Program-made: the position numbers and the translations under genes
Source of the DNA: JABMQB01 sp963677475
Lineage (GTDB): Bacteria > Bacteroidota > Bacteroidia > Bacteroidales > Prolixibacteraceae
Assembly: GCA_963677475.2 (NCBI GenBank)
Contig: CAXXQD010000022.1
Location: 62,001 to 126,000 of the forward strand
Length of the DNA: 64,000 bases
Direction of reading: 5' to 3'
Notes under the pieces: model-generated
Seen by the model: the letters and a program-made list of their open reading frames with translations, nothing else
Databases searched by the model: none
Told to the model about the DNA's origin: nothing
In this document: positions 16,310 to 26,040 of the stretch, in pieces
Layout: each line of letters begins with the position of its first letter
Numbering within the stretch: the stretch's first letter is position 1

Positions 16310-17299
16310 TTATTGGATTTTACGAAATTCTGCAGGAGACTGATTCGTCCAGTTTTTGAAGGCACGGCTGAATGCACTTTGTTCTGAAAAACCGGTTTCA
16401 AAAGCAATCTCAGCAATATTTCTTGTTGAGTTTTTGAGAAGGTCTTTTGAAACTTCTTCCTGTATTCTTTTAATCAGGTCTCTGAAGGTAAGGTTATTTT
16501 CGGCTAATCTTCGAGTAAGCGTACGCCTACTCATTCCTAAAATTTGTCCAATCTGCTCAACTCCGGGAATTCCGCTTGGCAAAGCATCTTTAATCAAATT
16601 TTCAATATCAAGTACTAATTTATTTGTGTTGAGTATTATGCCTTTTGTTTCTTCTTCAACTCTTTCAACCAGAAACCTGTTAATGCTTTCATCAGCTTTT
16701 GCGGTCCTCATTTCCAGGTCTTCCTTTTTATACGCAATGTAATATTGTGGTTGGTTGAATAAAATGGGACACTTGAAAGCCTTTGAATAATCGTCAATTT
16801 TTTCAGGAGGAGCATGTTTAAATGAAACTTCAACAGGGGAAATGTCGGATTCTGTCATCGACCGAAGTACAACAACAGTAGCAGATAAGGTAGCCTCGTT
16901 GGATAATTCAACACCCCGGCGGTAAGCTTCGCGGTTTAAGAAAACACGAGATATTTCTACATCTTTTTCAACTTTAAAGAAATAGGTGTTTGATAATAAC
17001 TTGAAATACCGTTCACTTCGTTCAAATATCTCACCAGCCCACGAACAAGTCTTCCATGATAATCCAAGAACTCCATAATCTTCCATTTTCATTTGTTGAC
17101 CGATTCTCACCGAAAATCCGGGCCCTAATTTTTTATCTAATATTTCATGAAGTTCAAAAAAGTGGTTTGCCGGGACAACCTGAACTTTGTCAATAGAATC
17201 AATGGGTGTTGGTAAATCAACGAAGTCATCTTGAGTCATGCCTTCATATAAAGCATGATTTATCATTTTACGATATAGATTTGTTGAGATGTAATTCAT
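16310..17299 (-). CDS. AraC-family transcriptional regulator
   Basis: The C-terminal ~95 residues form the double helix-turn-helix of AraC proteins: IGQILGMSRRTLTRRLAENN and later IAEIAFETGFSEQSAFSRAF followed by NQSPAEFRK. The N-terminal 200 residues resemble the arabinose-binding-like PF12625 domain found in OruR/ArgR-type regulators, with YGVLGLSWKTCSW and a DxxSPVEVSFKHAPP segment. It is the most upstream gene of a minus-strand series that includes the LRR lipoprotein, NmrA-type oxidoreductase, membrane proteins and hydrolases, and so is a good candidate for their regulator. The inducer is unknown. Confidence 0.9.
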   Translation of the reverse strand: MNYISTNLYRKMINHALYEGMTQDDFVDLPTPIDSIDKVQVVPANHFFELHEILDKKLGPGFSVRIGQQMKMEDYGVLGLSWKTCSWAGEIFERSERYFKLLSNTYFFKVEKDVEISRVFLNREAYRRGVELSNEATLSATVVVLRSMTESDISPVEVSFKHAPPEKIDDYSKAFKCPILFNQPQYYIAYKKEDLEMRTAKADESINRFLVERVEEETKGIILNTNKLVLDIENLIKDALPSGIPGVEQIGQILGMSRRTLTRRLAENNLTFRDLIKRIQEEVSKDLLKNSTRNIAEIAFETGFSEQSAFSRAFKNWTNQSPAEFRKIQ

Positions 17300-18115
17300 A
17301 TTAGGATAAAAAGAATTATTGAACCTTATTGAATTCTTTAAATATTACATTCAGGATATTTACTACGTTGGCTTAACTGCTGAAAATGTTTCTATATGAG
17401 TTTTCATTTCATTGCTATTGTAACATTGAAATGGACATTTAGTTTAGTTATGAATTCTCCATTCCTAATGAATAGTTTATAAAACAACTTAAAAGCAGCC
17501 TGTTGCATTGCTACAGGTCTATGCCAAGGCGGAAAAGTAATAATGTATTTTAAAAGAGAATTTATAAACTGGCAATAATTGAAAAGCCAAATCCTTGATT
17601 TTAGAAAGTTGGACAATAATTTTGCCCCAAATCTTTATTCGATCTTATTTTATGCGTGTATAACTTTCTATTAGGCAGTTTCAGTTAAATCGGTATTTCT
17701 TTTTTCATGTATTTTTTGATATATTCAATTCTTAAAATTCCAATATCAAAGAGTTAAAGGGGCATCTTTTTTATTTCAAGTAATAAGCCATAGCATGCTT
17801 GATTATTACTTTTTGGATGCAATAGGTTTTTACGTTTTTATTTTAATATGCGACAATTTTTAAAGGATAGTTAAATTTTGAAAATGTATTTAAAATTAGT
17901 TTGCTTGTGGAATAAAATAGATAGTATATCCAAAATTGTCGTGTTGTGAAATAAAGATTACTTCATTTTGCATTCAGTATTACTTAAAATAGATTGTTTA
18001 AAAGAAATATGTTGAATATAAAGTGAAAAATGCCGAACTTGAAAACTAAATATATTTTGATGGTAAGGGAGTTTTAAATTAAAGGATTTAGGGGAATAAT
18101 CTCGAAATATTCTAT
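17300..18115. other. Intergenic region, 816 bp, no gene supported
   Basis: The stretch separates the minus-strand AraC gene from the plus-strand sensory cluster and should hold both promoters. A 70-codon open frame on the minus strand (17404-17616) lacks any recognisable feature. A small hairpin CCTGT/ACAGG lies near 17500-17518. I see no RNA gene or insertion sequence. Confidence 0.5.
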
Positions 18116-19558
18116 ATGGAAAGAAGGAAAATCAGTTTAAAAAGTGGGGTTTTTTATTCGTTGCTGTACATTATTGTTGCAACAACAATTGTCTTGGCAG
18201 CGATTTGGTATATTAATGAGAAACGCAACCTAAAGAACCGGTCAATTGAATTGTTTGAAAGGTATGAAAATCAGCAAAAGGAATATTTGGTAGAAGAAGT
18301 TGAAAAAACGATTACCGTAATCAATGCAATAAGAAATACACATAAAGATGTGGATGAAGGGAACATTAAGCAGGAAGTACTTTCTGTTTTGGCAGAGATA
18401 AGGTTGCGGCATGAAGGATATTTGTTTATCAACCAATTTGACGGGAGGGCGCTGCTTTTTGATGGTAAAAAAGTGGAAGTTTACAAAAATATTTCAGACA
18501 TGGTTGATCCGAGCGGATTAAGGTTATTTGATATTGAAAAAGAAGCTTATTTGGATGTGAATGGTAAATTCATGGAATACCTGTTTAAAAGAATAGATTC
18601 TTCGGAGCCTGAACCAAAGATCTCGTTTATGAAAGGATATCGCGATTGGGAATGGATTATTGGTGCTGGCACCTATAAAAATAAACCAACGCAAGAGCTT
18701 CTTACTTTGCAAGAAGGATTTAATGCATCCTTTAAGAAAAACCTGGTTTGGCTAACTATTTTATCTGGTTTGTTTGTGGCACTATGTTTATTGTTGCTAA
18801 AATATATTGAAGGGAAACTTCATGGGCAGGTTGTAAGTATTACTAATTTTTTGAACGAAGCAGCAACCAGCGAATTTTTAATCGACACAGATAAATTAAG
18901 CTATCAAGAGTTGCATGTAATTGGGGAGAGCCTCAATAAAATGATAATCGAAAAAAGGCAGGTTACAAAAAGTTTTATTGAAAAGGATCAGGATATTAAG
19001 TCGATATTTAGTGCGGCAACAAATGTAGGGTTTGTGATTTCTGATATGAAAGGTAAAGATTCAACCGTAAAAGAATTTAGCCCTGGGGCCGAGAATATTT
19101 TTGGGTATAAAAAGTCGGAAATAATAGGAAAGAGAATTAGTATTTTGCATCATCCGGGCGATGACAAAAATTTTATGCGATTTCAGAGAATATTGGCAAA
19201 AAGGGAAAATGGATACCAGGCAGAAACAAAGCTTGTAAAAAAAGGAGGGGTGTCTTTTGACGTCTTTTTTATAACACATCAATTATCCAGGCCAGATGAT
19301 GAGCCTGCTATGTTATGTGTCGTACTTGATATATCGAAACGGAAGAAAGCGGAAAATGAACTACACATGTTAAAAAATGAGTTGGAAGCCAAAATAAATG
19401 AACGGACCAAAGAACTGGTAGTTAAAAACGATGAACTTCTTGAGAAAAACCGAAAGCTGGAGAATTTTAATGATTTGTTTGTGGGCAGGGAATTCAGAAT
19501 AAAAGAGCTGAAGAATAAAATTAAAGATCTGGAGAGAATATTGAACAATGGCGGATGA
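18116..19558 (+). CDS. Cache-PAS membrane sensor without a kinase domain
   Basis: A transmembrane helix (about residues 11-30) is followed by a periplasmic Cache-type domain to about 200, with GYLFINQFDGRALL and the characteristic YRDWEWIIGAGTYKN end. A second helix (about 208-228) leads into the cytoplasm, then a PAS domain at about 295-410 (FSPGAENIFGYKKSEIIGKR, CVVLDISKRKKAEN). The protein ends in a long coiled coil with KINERTKELV and no HisKA, GGDEF or methyl-accepting domain. Cache domains usually sense small organic ligands. Lacking an output domain, it likely passes its signal to the histidine kinase encoded just downstream, or has been split from one. The end overlaps a coupled mini-ORF. 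Confidence 0.85.
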   Translation: MERRKISLKSGVFYSLLYIIVATTIVLAAIWYINEKRNLKNRSIELFERYENQQKEYLVEEVEKTITVINAIRNTHKDVDEGNIKQEVLSVLAEIRLRHEGYLFINQFDGRALLFDGKKVEVYKNISDMVDPSGLRLFDIEKEAYLDVNGKFMEYLFKRIDSSEPEPKISFMKGYRDWEWIIGAGTYKNKPTQELLTLQEGFNASFKKNLVWLTILSGLFVALCLLLLKYIEGKLHGQVVSITNFLNEAATSEFLIDTDKLSYQELHVIGESLNKMIIEKRQVTKSFIEKDQDIKSIFSAATNVGFVISDMKGKDSTVKEFSPGAENIFGYKKSEIIGKRISILHHPGDDKNFMRFQRILAKRENGYQAETKLVKKGGVSFDVFFITHQLSRPDDEPAMLCVVLDISKRKKAENELHMLKNELEAKINERTKELVVKNDELLEKNRKLENFNDLFVGREFRIKELKNKIKDLERILNNGG

Positions 19559-19646
19559 TCATATATTAAGTCATGCAGAACAAAACCAACAGAAGATGCA
19601 AAACCAGCTAAATACTTTAACACTGAAAACCAAACCCAATGACTAA
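19548..19646 (+). CDS. Possible 32-aa coupled mini-ORF between two sensor genes
   Basis: An ATG at 19548 lies inside the last codons of the Cache-PAS gene, and the frame runs for 32 codons to a TAA at 19644-19646 that overlaps the ATG (19639) of the downstream histidine kinase. The peptide begins MADDHILSHAEQ and is Gln/Asn/Lys rich. The double overlap would let ribosomes move across the whole cluster. It could be a genuine small protein, a translational-coupling leader, or chance. Confidence 0.4.
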   Translation: MADDHILSHAEQNQQKMQNQLNTLTLKTKPND

Positions 19647-21621
19647 ACCTGAAAATATTTATGAACAAGTATTTAATTTGTCGCGAGATGCTTTTGTTTT
19701 GGTTGACCAAAAGGAGAGAATAAGGCTTGTCAATAAAAAAGCTGCAGAGCTTTATGAATATGATAAGTCCGAAATGATAGGGATGAAAGTTCAAAAACTG
19801 ATTCATCATGATCACAAACATGAATTTGTTCGGTTTGCGAAAGAAATTAGTGAACATGGGAGCTTCATAACAAGTTCTAAGGATTTGAAAAAAGATGGGA
19901 CTATTTTTCATTCCGAAATCAAAGGAAACCTGGTCTTTTTTGAAAACGAGCCAATGTTTTTGGCGATTGTCCGCGATATTTCAGACAGGGTAAGTATCAA
20001 TAAACGATTATCGGCTAGTGAAGATAATTATAAATTGTTGGCGGAAAATATCCAGGACGTAATATGGACATTAACCCCTGATTTGAAAGTATCCTATGTA
20101 AGTCCTTCAATAGAAAAGATGCGGGGATTTACCGCAGAAGAAGTTATGGAGCAGACCCTGGAAGAATTAGTTTTGCCCCACTCCATAGAAATTGTTAGGC
20201 ATTTGATCAATTCCTTTTTTGTGTCATTAGAGCAGGGAACCCTGGATAAAGAAGCAAAGACAATTGAAATCGAGCAACTGTGTAAAGATGGTTCAACTAT
20301 CTGGGCAGAAGTATTGGTAACCCCTTATTTTGATGAAAATGACAATTTTATTTTTTTCCTTGGCGTAAGCCGCAATATTACCGAACGAATTGCTGACCGA
20401 AAAGAAAAAGAACAACTGCAAAAGCAGCTACAAATTCAGTGGCAAAAAATGCCAATCGGATTTGTAATTTGGGACAAAAATTCTAAAGTCATGTCATGGA
20501 ACCCTTCTGCAGAAAAAATATTTGGGTATACAGAAGAAGAAATGATTGGGAAAAAGCCCTTTGACCAGTTGGTTCCGAAAGATTTCCATTTTGAGCTTGA
20601 CCGCATATGGAAAGAACTTCATGAGGATGAAAAAACCATTCATAATATTAACCAAAACATTACAAAAAACAGGGGCATAATCACTTGTAAATGGTCTAAC
20701 ACCCCATTAAAAGGTGAGGGAGGCGAGTTAATAGGTGTTTTATCAATGATTCAGGATATTACCAAAGAACAAAAAAACGAACAAGAACTTAAGCTTCACC
20801 GTGAAAATCTAGAAGAAATAGTTAAAAAAAGGACTGAAGAGTTAGAGAGGCAGGCAAAAAAACTTCATGATTCCCAAATCGCACTTACTTTTCTTTTAGA
20901 AGACACCAATGAAACCCGCTTAGACCTTGAAGCCGCAAATAGCAAATTAGATGCGGTTAACAAAGAATTGGAAGCTTTCTCATATTCAGTTTCCCATGAT
21001 TTACGCGCACCACTTAACAGGATGGATGGATTTAGCAAAGCCCTATTGGAAGATTATTCGGAGAGCCTAGGGGCAAGGGGAATTCATTACCTAAACAGGA
21101 TAAGGGCATCAAGTAAACATATGACAAACTTGATTAATAACATCCTGGACCTCTCAAGGATTAGTACCCGCGAGATAATTAAAAAGGAAATTAATATTTC
21201 TGCCATGATCTCGAAGATTGTAAACGAATTAACCGAAAGCTCACCAGGGCGAAAAGTTAATTTTAAGGTTCAGAAAAAAATGTTTCTGAAAGCCGATAAA
21301 ACCCTTATGGAAATAATCCTTAGGAATTTACTCGAAAATGCCTGGAAATTTACTAAGGATAAAGACCTTGCAGAGATTTCGTGTGGAATGAAAGTTATAG
21401 ATAATCAGAATGTTTTATTTATTAAAGACAACGGGGTTGGCTTTAATATGAAGTATTATGATCAGTTGTTCAAACCATTTCGGAGGTTACATTCTGAACG
21501 CGATTTTACAGGTACCGGGATTGGTTTGGCAACTGTGCTAAGAATTGTTAACAGGCATAAAGGAAAAATATGGGCAGAGAGCGAGATAAATGTTGGGACA
21601 ACGTTCAATATTGTATTATAA
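19639..21621 (+). CDS. Cytoplasmic triple-PAS sensor histidine kinase
   Basis: Three PAS domains occupy about residues 5-120, 130-255 and 270-375 (each ending in VRDIS, VSRNITE and IQDITKE signatures), followed by a coiled coil. The kinase core has the phospho-acceptor H-box SYSVSHDLRAPLNRM (His about 453), the N-box NLLENAWKF (about 563), and DNGVGF and GTGIGL nucleotide-binding loops. No membrane helix is present, so its signal must come from inside the cell or from the adjacent Cache-PAS membrane protein. No dedicated response regulator gene is next to it; the hybrid kinase downstream offers receiver domains. Start codon at 19639 overlaps the stop of the mini-ORF. Confidence 0.93.
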   Translation: MTKPENIYEQVFNLSRDAFVLVDQKERIRLVNKKAAELYEYDKSEMIGMKVQKLIHHDHKHEFVRFAKEISEHGSFITSSKDLKKDGTIFHSEIKGNLVFFENEPMFLAIVRDISDRVSINKRLSASEDNYKLLAENIQDVIWTLTPDLKVSYVSPSIEKMRGFTAEEVMEQTLEELVLPHSIEIVRHLINSFFVSLEQGTLDKEAKTIEIEQLCKDGSTIWAEVLVTPYFDENDNFIFFLGVSRNITERIADRKEKEQLQKQLQIQWQKMPIGFVIWDKNSKVMSWNPSAEKIFGYTEEEMIGKKPFDQLVPKDFHFELDRIWKELHEDEKTIHNINQNITKNRGIITCKWSNTPLKGEGGELIGVLSMIQDITKEQKNEQELKLHRENLEEIVKKRTEELERQAKKLHDSQIALTFLLEDTNETRLDLEAANSKLDAVNKELEAFSYSVSHDLRAPLNRMDGFSKALLEDYSESLGARGIHYLNRIRASSKHMTNLINNILDLSRISTREIIKKEINISAMISKIVNELTESSPGRKVNFKVQKKMFLKADKTLMEIILRNLLENAWKFTKDKDLAEISCGMKVIDNQNVLFIKDNGVGFNMKYYDQLFKPFRRLHSERDFTGTGIGLATVLRIVNRHKGKIWAESEINVGTTFNIVL

Positions 21622-21711
21622 TGATCAAACAGTGGTAATAATTGTAGGTCCAACTTGCAAGAAATAAGTATATTAGTATAGCTTAAAATAGCGTAAATGG
21701 AGAGATTAATT

Positions 21712-24477
21712 ATGGAGAATAAAATAATAAAAGTATTGTTAATAGAAGATTCTATTGATGATGCTGACTTGATATTATTTGAACTTGAAAAATCAGGCTT
21801 TATTATAGATTATGCCAGGGTTGAAGATTCGGAAAGCCTTAAAGAAATTATAAAAAAAGATTGGGACATTATCATTTCAGATTATGCGATGCACGGGTTT
21901 AACGGGATCGAAGCGCTTGAAATTGTAAGGTCTGTTGATACTAATATTCCCTTTCTCCTCGCATCAGGTACCATTGGCGAAGATGTTGCTGTTAAAGCAA
22001 TGTTGGCAGGGGCACAGGATTATATCATGAAAGACAAACTTGCACGTTTGGGCCCTGCTGTTGAAAGAGAGTTGAAAGAAGCACAAGTACGGATTGAAAA
22101 GGAAAGGGCAATTAAATCCCTGGCTGAGAACGAAGCCAGGATGAAGAGTATTTTTGTGTCGGCACCTATTGGTATTGGAACTATGAAGGATAGGGTGTTA
22201 CAATTTGTAAATGAAAGAATGACCGAAATTGTTGGATACACAAAAGAAGAGCTTATAGGTATTAGCACAGAACTTTTATATGAGAGTGCAGAAGAATTTG
22301 AGCGTGTCGGAAAATTAAAATATGGTCAAATCACGAAATCCGGGATAAGTTCTATTAAAACAAAATACAAAACTAAATCAGGGAAAATAATAGATGTCCT
22401 GGTTAGTAGTTCCGCAATTGACCCATCAGATTATTCAAAAGGCTATACGTTTAGCGTACAAGACATTACCAAAGAAGCCCGACAAGGGAAACTTCAGGAA
22501 GTTTTACTGCATATATCCAATGCGATAAATTATTCGGAGGACATAACAACACTTGCATCGACTATACAGAAAGAATTGGCTAAAGTTATCGACACAACAA
22601 ATTTTTATATTGCCTTATACAATAAATACCAGAATACATTTAGTCTTCCATATTTTTTAGATGAAAATGATCATTTAACCGAACTTCCGGCAAATAATAC
22701 ACTTTCGAAATATGTAATTGATAAAAATAAACCTATGCTTCTCAAAAATGACGAAATTGAGAAGCTCGTTAAAGAGGGGATTATAAAAAGAATAGCATCT
22801 CCTTCGAAATGCTGGTTAGGGGTACCCTTAAAAAAAGACGGCGAAGCAATAGGTGTGCTTGGTGTTCAGAGTTACGTTGATGAAAACAGGTTCACGAACG
22901 ATGATGTTGGGATTCTTGAAATTGTTTCAGAACAAATCGCGACTTCCATTAAATTGATGCTTGTACAGAGCAACCTAAAAGAAAGTGAAAACCGGTTTAA
23001 AGTACTTGCCAATGCTTCAGACCAGGCAGTTTTAATTTCAGATGGTGGAGTTTGTATTGAAGCAAATGATAAAGCATCTGAAATGCTTGAAATAACATAC
23101 CATGAGTTAATTGGACGACATGCAGTTGACTTTGTTGCCGACGAAGCAAAAGATTTTTTGGTGCATAATATGTCCACAGGGTTTGATCACCCGTACGAAG
23201 CCGTTGTGGTAAGAAAAAATGGAACTACTTTCCCAGGTTTGTTCCATGGCAGGATGTTCGAGTATAAAGGGAAACCGGTTCGTTTAACGACAGTCAGGGA
23301 TTTAACCATTGAAAAACAAAAAGAAAAGGAAATTATTGAGGCTAAAAATAGGGCTGAGGAAAGCGAAAAGTTAAAATCTTCGTTTTTGGCCAATATGAGC
23401 CATGAGATACGAACACCAATGAACGGAATTGTTGGATTTTCTGAAATGTATTTAACACCCGGATTGTCAGATGAAAAAAGAACAGAATTTGCCAATATTG
23501 TTATTGATTGTTCGAAACAATTATTGTCCATTGTGAACGATATTTTAGATATTTCTAGAATTGAAACAGGAATTGTGGATATTAAATCGGAAAAGGTTGT
23601 TGTAAACGATTTAATTGCAGAGTTGAAAGCCATATTTGATCCCAAAAACCAAAATCAGGAAATTGACCTGGTGACTGATTGCCCGCTTGGAAAACAAAAG
23701 AGTACAATATTTACGGATAAGACCAGGGTAACACAGGTTCTTACAAACCTTCTTTCAAATGCATTTAAATTTACGAAATCGGGGAGCATAAAATTTGGCT
23801 ATTACCTTGAACAAATGAATTTGGTTTTCTATGTTGAGGATTCTGGAATTGGAATCCCAAAAGAGCAGCAATCGATAATTTTTGAACGATTTCGGCAAGT
23901 GGAACTTGAACTCAACAAGAACTATGGAGGGACTGGGCTCGGATTGGCAATTTCAAAGAAACTGGTTGAAATGCTTGGAGGGGAAATTTGGGTTGAATCT
24001 CAATCTGGAGAAGGGTCAAAGTTTATGTTTACCCTGCCATACGAAGCCGTCGCAATTTCCGAAACAGTTAAAGAAAATAAGGTTGTTGAAAAAGAAAAAG
24101 CTAGGGTATTGAGTGATACAACTATTCTTGTTGCCGAAGATGAAGAGATGAATTTTTTTTTCCTAAAAGAAGTATTAACTGGCGATGGAATAACGATTAT
24201 AAGGGCGGAAGATGGTTTGGAAGCTATCGAGATCTTTAAAGCTAATCCGGGAATTGATATTGTTTTAATGGATATTAAAATGCCCAAAATGAATGGACTG
24301 GATGCAACAAGAAAAATCAAGGAAATCAATCCGGATATCCCAATAATTGCCCAAACAGCATTTGCAATGAGGGATGAAAGGGAAAATGCCATGGCAGCGG
24401 GTTGCGATGATTATATTATTAAACCAATTAAAAAAGAAGCTCTAATAGATTCCATCAATAGGCTTCGGAAAAATTAA
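21712..24477 (+). CDS. Hybrid histidine kinase REC-PAS-GAF-PAS-HisKA-HATPase-REC
   Basis: I chose the internal ATG at 21712, which has GGAGAG about eight bases upstream, over the ATG at 21697. Domain order: receiver (phospho-Asp about 57 in IIISDYAMHG), PAS (about 145-255), GAF (about 260-420), PAS (about 425-540), HisKA with NMSHEIRTPMNG (His about 564), HATPase with DSGIGIP and GGTGLGLAI, and a second receiver with phospho-Asp about 854 in VLMDIKMPKMNG. The C-terminal half is a typical BarA/ArcB-like hybrid, while a receiver at the N-terminus lets another kinase, such as the upstream gene product, drive it. No DNA-binding output exists in the cluster. The stop codon shares bases with that of the convergent MscS gene. 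Confidence 0.93.
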   Translation: MENKIIKVLLIEDSIDDADLILFELEKSGFIIDYARVEDSESLKEIIKKDWDIIISDYAMHGFNGIEALEIVRSVDTNIPFLLASGTIGEDVAVKAMLAGAQDYIMKDKLARLGPAVERELKEAQVRIEKERAIKSLAENEARMKSIFVSAPIGIGTMKDRVLQFVNERMTEIVGYTKEELIGISTELLYESAEEFERVGKLKYGQITKSGISSIKTKYKTKSGKIIDVLVSSSAIDPSDYSKGYTFSVQDITKEARQGKLQEVLLHISNAINYSEDITTLASTIQKELAKVIDTTNFYIALYNKYQNTFSLPYFLDENDHLTELPANNTLSKYVIDKNKPMLLKNDEIEKLVKEGIIKRIASPSKCWLGVPLKKDGEAIGVLGVQSYVDENRFTNDDVGILEIVSEQIATSIKLMLVQSNLKESENRFKVLANASDQAVLISDGGVCIEANDKASEMLEITYHELIGRHAVDFVADEAKDFLVHNMSTGFDHPYEAVVVRKNGTTFPGLFHGRMFEYKGKPVRLTTVRDLTIEKQKEKEIIEAKNRAEESEKLKSSFLANMSHEIRTPMNGIVGFSEMYLTPGLSDEKRTEFANIVIDCSKQLLSIVNDILDISRIETGIVDIKSEKVVVNDLIAELKAIFDPKNQNQEIDLVTDCPLGKQKSTIFTDKTRVTQVLTNLLSNAFKFTKSGSIKFGYYLEQMNLVFYVEDSGIGIPKEQQSIIFERFRQVELELNKNYGGTGLGLAISKKLVEMLGGEIWVESQSGEGSKFMFTLPYEAVAISETVKENKVVEKEKARVLSDTTILVAEDEEMNFFFLKEVLTGDGITIIRAEDGLEAIEIFKANPGIDIVLMDIKMPKMNGLDATRKIKEINPDIPIIAQTAFAMRDERENAMAAGCDDYIIKPIKKEALIDSINRLRKN

Positions 24478-25391
24478 GCTTGTTCTTCTGTAAAGAATGA
24501 GCCTTTCTCTGCCTGGAAAAAACGTTGGGTTGGGTAAGCAAAATTAATGTCTTTCTGAAGCTCAAATTCAGCAAGTACCTTTTCCCATATGGCATGTTCG
24601 GAACCCCTTCTTTTTCGCGGATCACATAAATACCGCATGGTTAATAATACGCCATTTTCTTCAACACTTGTATAAATTGTAGGAGTTAAGTACGAATAAT
24701 AGATCAAAAAATTCTTGCTAGCCTCTTTTACCCGCTCTTCGGCTTCTTTGCTAAGATGTTCGGCTTCTTCTTTTACAATTTTTGTAAGTATTTGCTTGGC
24801 TTTTTTCCAGTTGCTTTCAAAAGTAACAATAACCGGAATTTCATTCCAAATAAATTGAAAACCTTTGCTGTAATTCGATTGCGAATCGATAAAAATTTTC
24901 CCATTTGGGATATGGATAATCCTGCCGGTACTTTGGTCGGCTTTTACCCAGTTACCTATTTCAAGTAATGTAAATTGAAACAACCTGACATCGATTACAT
25001 CGCCCGAGTGTTCGCCAATTTGTATTCGATCGCCAACTGTGAATGGTTTGCGGATGACAATAAAAAGCCAGCCAGCAAAATTGGTTAAAGGGTCTTTTAA
25101 GGCAATTGCCAAACCTGCCGTCATTAGGCCCAAAAAAGTGCTGAATTTTTCAAATGCCTCAACCCAAACAGATACAATTAGAAGTAAACCTAGAAAAGGG
25201 AAGGTGTAGGCTAGGGCTGTTCTCCATGCGTATCTGCGCCGAACATCTTCGGTAAACTTCCAAACAATTCTTAAAATAATGTAACGTAAAACCCAAAGGA
25301 CAATAAAAACCAGAAAAGTAATTAGGATTTTGATTTGATTGTGCTGGTGAATGCCAATCTGGTTCTCAATAAATTGACCTATTTGCATCAC
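24474..25391 (-). CDS. MscS-family mechanosensitive channel protein
   Basis: Three hydrophobic helices precede the pore-lining helix; the family signature FLGLMTAGLAIALKDPLTNFAGWLFI and the beta domain start RKPFTVGDRIQIGEHSGDV are clear at about residues 85-135. The C-terminal part is longer than the E. coli MscS cytoplasmic domain order suggests but keeps the alpha/beta region. The channel opens under membrane tension and protects against osmotic downshock. Two upstream in-frame Met codons make the exact start uncertain by one residue. It converges on the hybrid kinase gene with stop codons overlapping by a few bases. Confidence 0.9.
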   Translation of the reverse strand: MMQIGQFIENQIGIHQHNQIKILITFLVFIVLWVLRYIILRIVWKFTEDVRRRYAWRTALAYTFPFLGLLLIVSVWVEAFEKFSTFLGLMTAGLAIALKDPLTNFAGWLFIVIRKPFTVGDRIQIGEHSGDVIDVRLFQFTLLEIGNWVKADQSTGRIIHIPNGKIFIDSQSNYSKGFQFIWNEIPVIVTFESNWKKAKQILTKIVKEEAEHLSKEAEERVKEASKNFLIYYSYLTPTIYTSVEENGVLLTMRYLCDPRKRRGSEHAIWEKVLAEFELQKDINFAYPTQRFFQAEKGSFFTEEQA

Positions 25392-25449
25392 AGAATGTTT
25401 GATTTTAGTATTCTACCCTAATATACAAAAATCAAATCTGGAATAAAAA

Positions 25450-25908
25450 TCACAGTTTATTTCTTATTTCTTTTACTAAATCTTCAATTACAACGCCCAA
25501 TGAATCCCCAATTTGTCCTGCTCCTTCAATTAGTTTGTCCAGGTCCTCATCCATATCATTTTCAATATAATATTCCACTTCATCCTTTAAATGCTGGATT
25601 TCTTTTTTAATGGCTTTCCCAAATTCTTCTTCCCCTTTTAAAGAGTTATATTTTAAGCTTAATGCCCCAATTTTAAGCTGGTCCTTAATTGTTAGTTCAT
25701 CCTCAAATTTAGAATAGTATTTTTCGTTAAATTGTTTAATTTTCTTGTCAGCATATTTCCAGTCATTTTTGTTATAATCTGAATGGTTTTTTTCTACCCT
25801 TTCTACAAATGCTTCATATTTTTTCATGTAAGCTTCTTTCGTTTTAGGAGCAGTGCATGCAGTAGCTAATAACACTGCCACAACAAATACAAATACGCGT
25901 AATTTCAT
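25450..25908 (-). CDS. DUF6565-like lipoprotein
   Basis: The signal peptide ends in the lipobox LLATAC, so the mature protein starts with Cys 18 and is lipid-anchored. The rest is almost entirely helical and charged (KKYEAFVERVEKN, then several Lys/Glu-rich helices), the pattern I associate with the DUF6565 lipoproteins of Bacteroidota. No function is known; they are probably periplasmic coiled-coil proteins. Its neighbours, an MscS channel and a membrane kinase, hint at an envelope-related role without proving it. Confidence 0.7.
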   Translation of the reverse strand: MKLRVFVFVVAVLLATACTAPKTKEAYMKKYEAFVERVEKNHSDYNKNDWKYADKKIKQFNEKYYSKFEDELTIKDQLKIGALSLKYNSLKGEEEFGKAIKKEIQHLKDEVEYYIENDMDEDLDKLIEGAGQIGDSLGVVIEDLVKEIRNKL

Positions 25909-26040
25909 TCGTTTATAATTGTTTATTTCTTATGGTAACTCGTGGAACTCGCATAATCAGGCTCCTGTGTATTAAAAAAGCTTTTTATTATGCTCGTTTC
26001 ATCTTTAAATAATGTTATATATTACCCCCGGGTTATTGTT

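Noticed and set aside
17404..17616. Open frame of 70 codons on the minus strand
   Set aside because: It lacks an initiation signal and known family features. The segment with PPWHRPVAMQQ looked element-like at first, but I could not tie it to any transposase.
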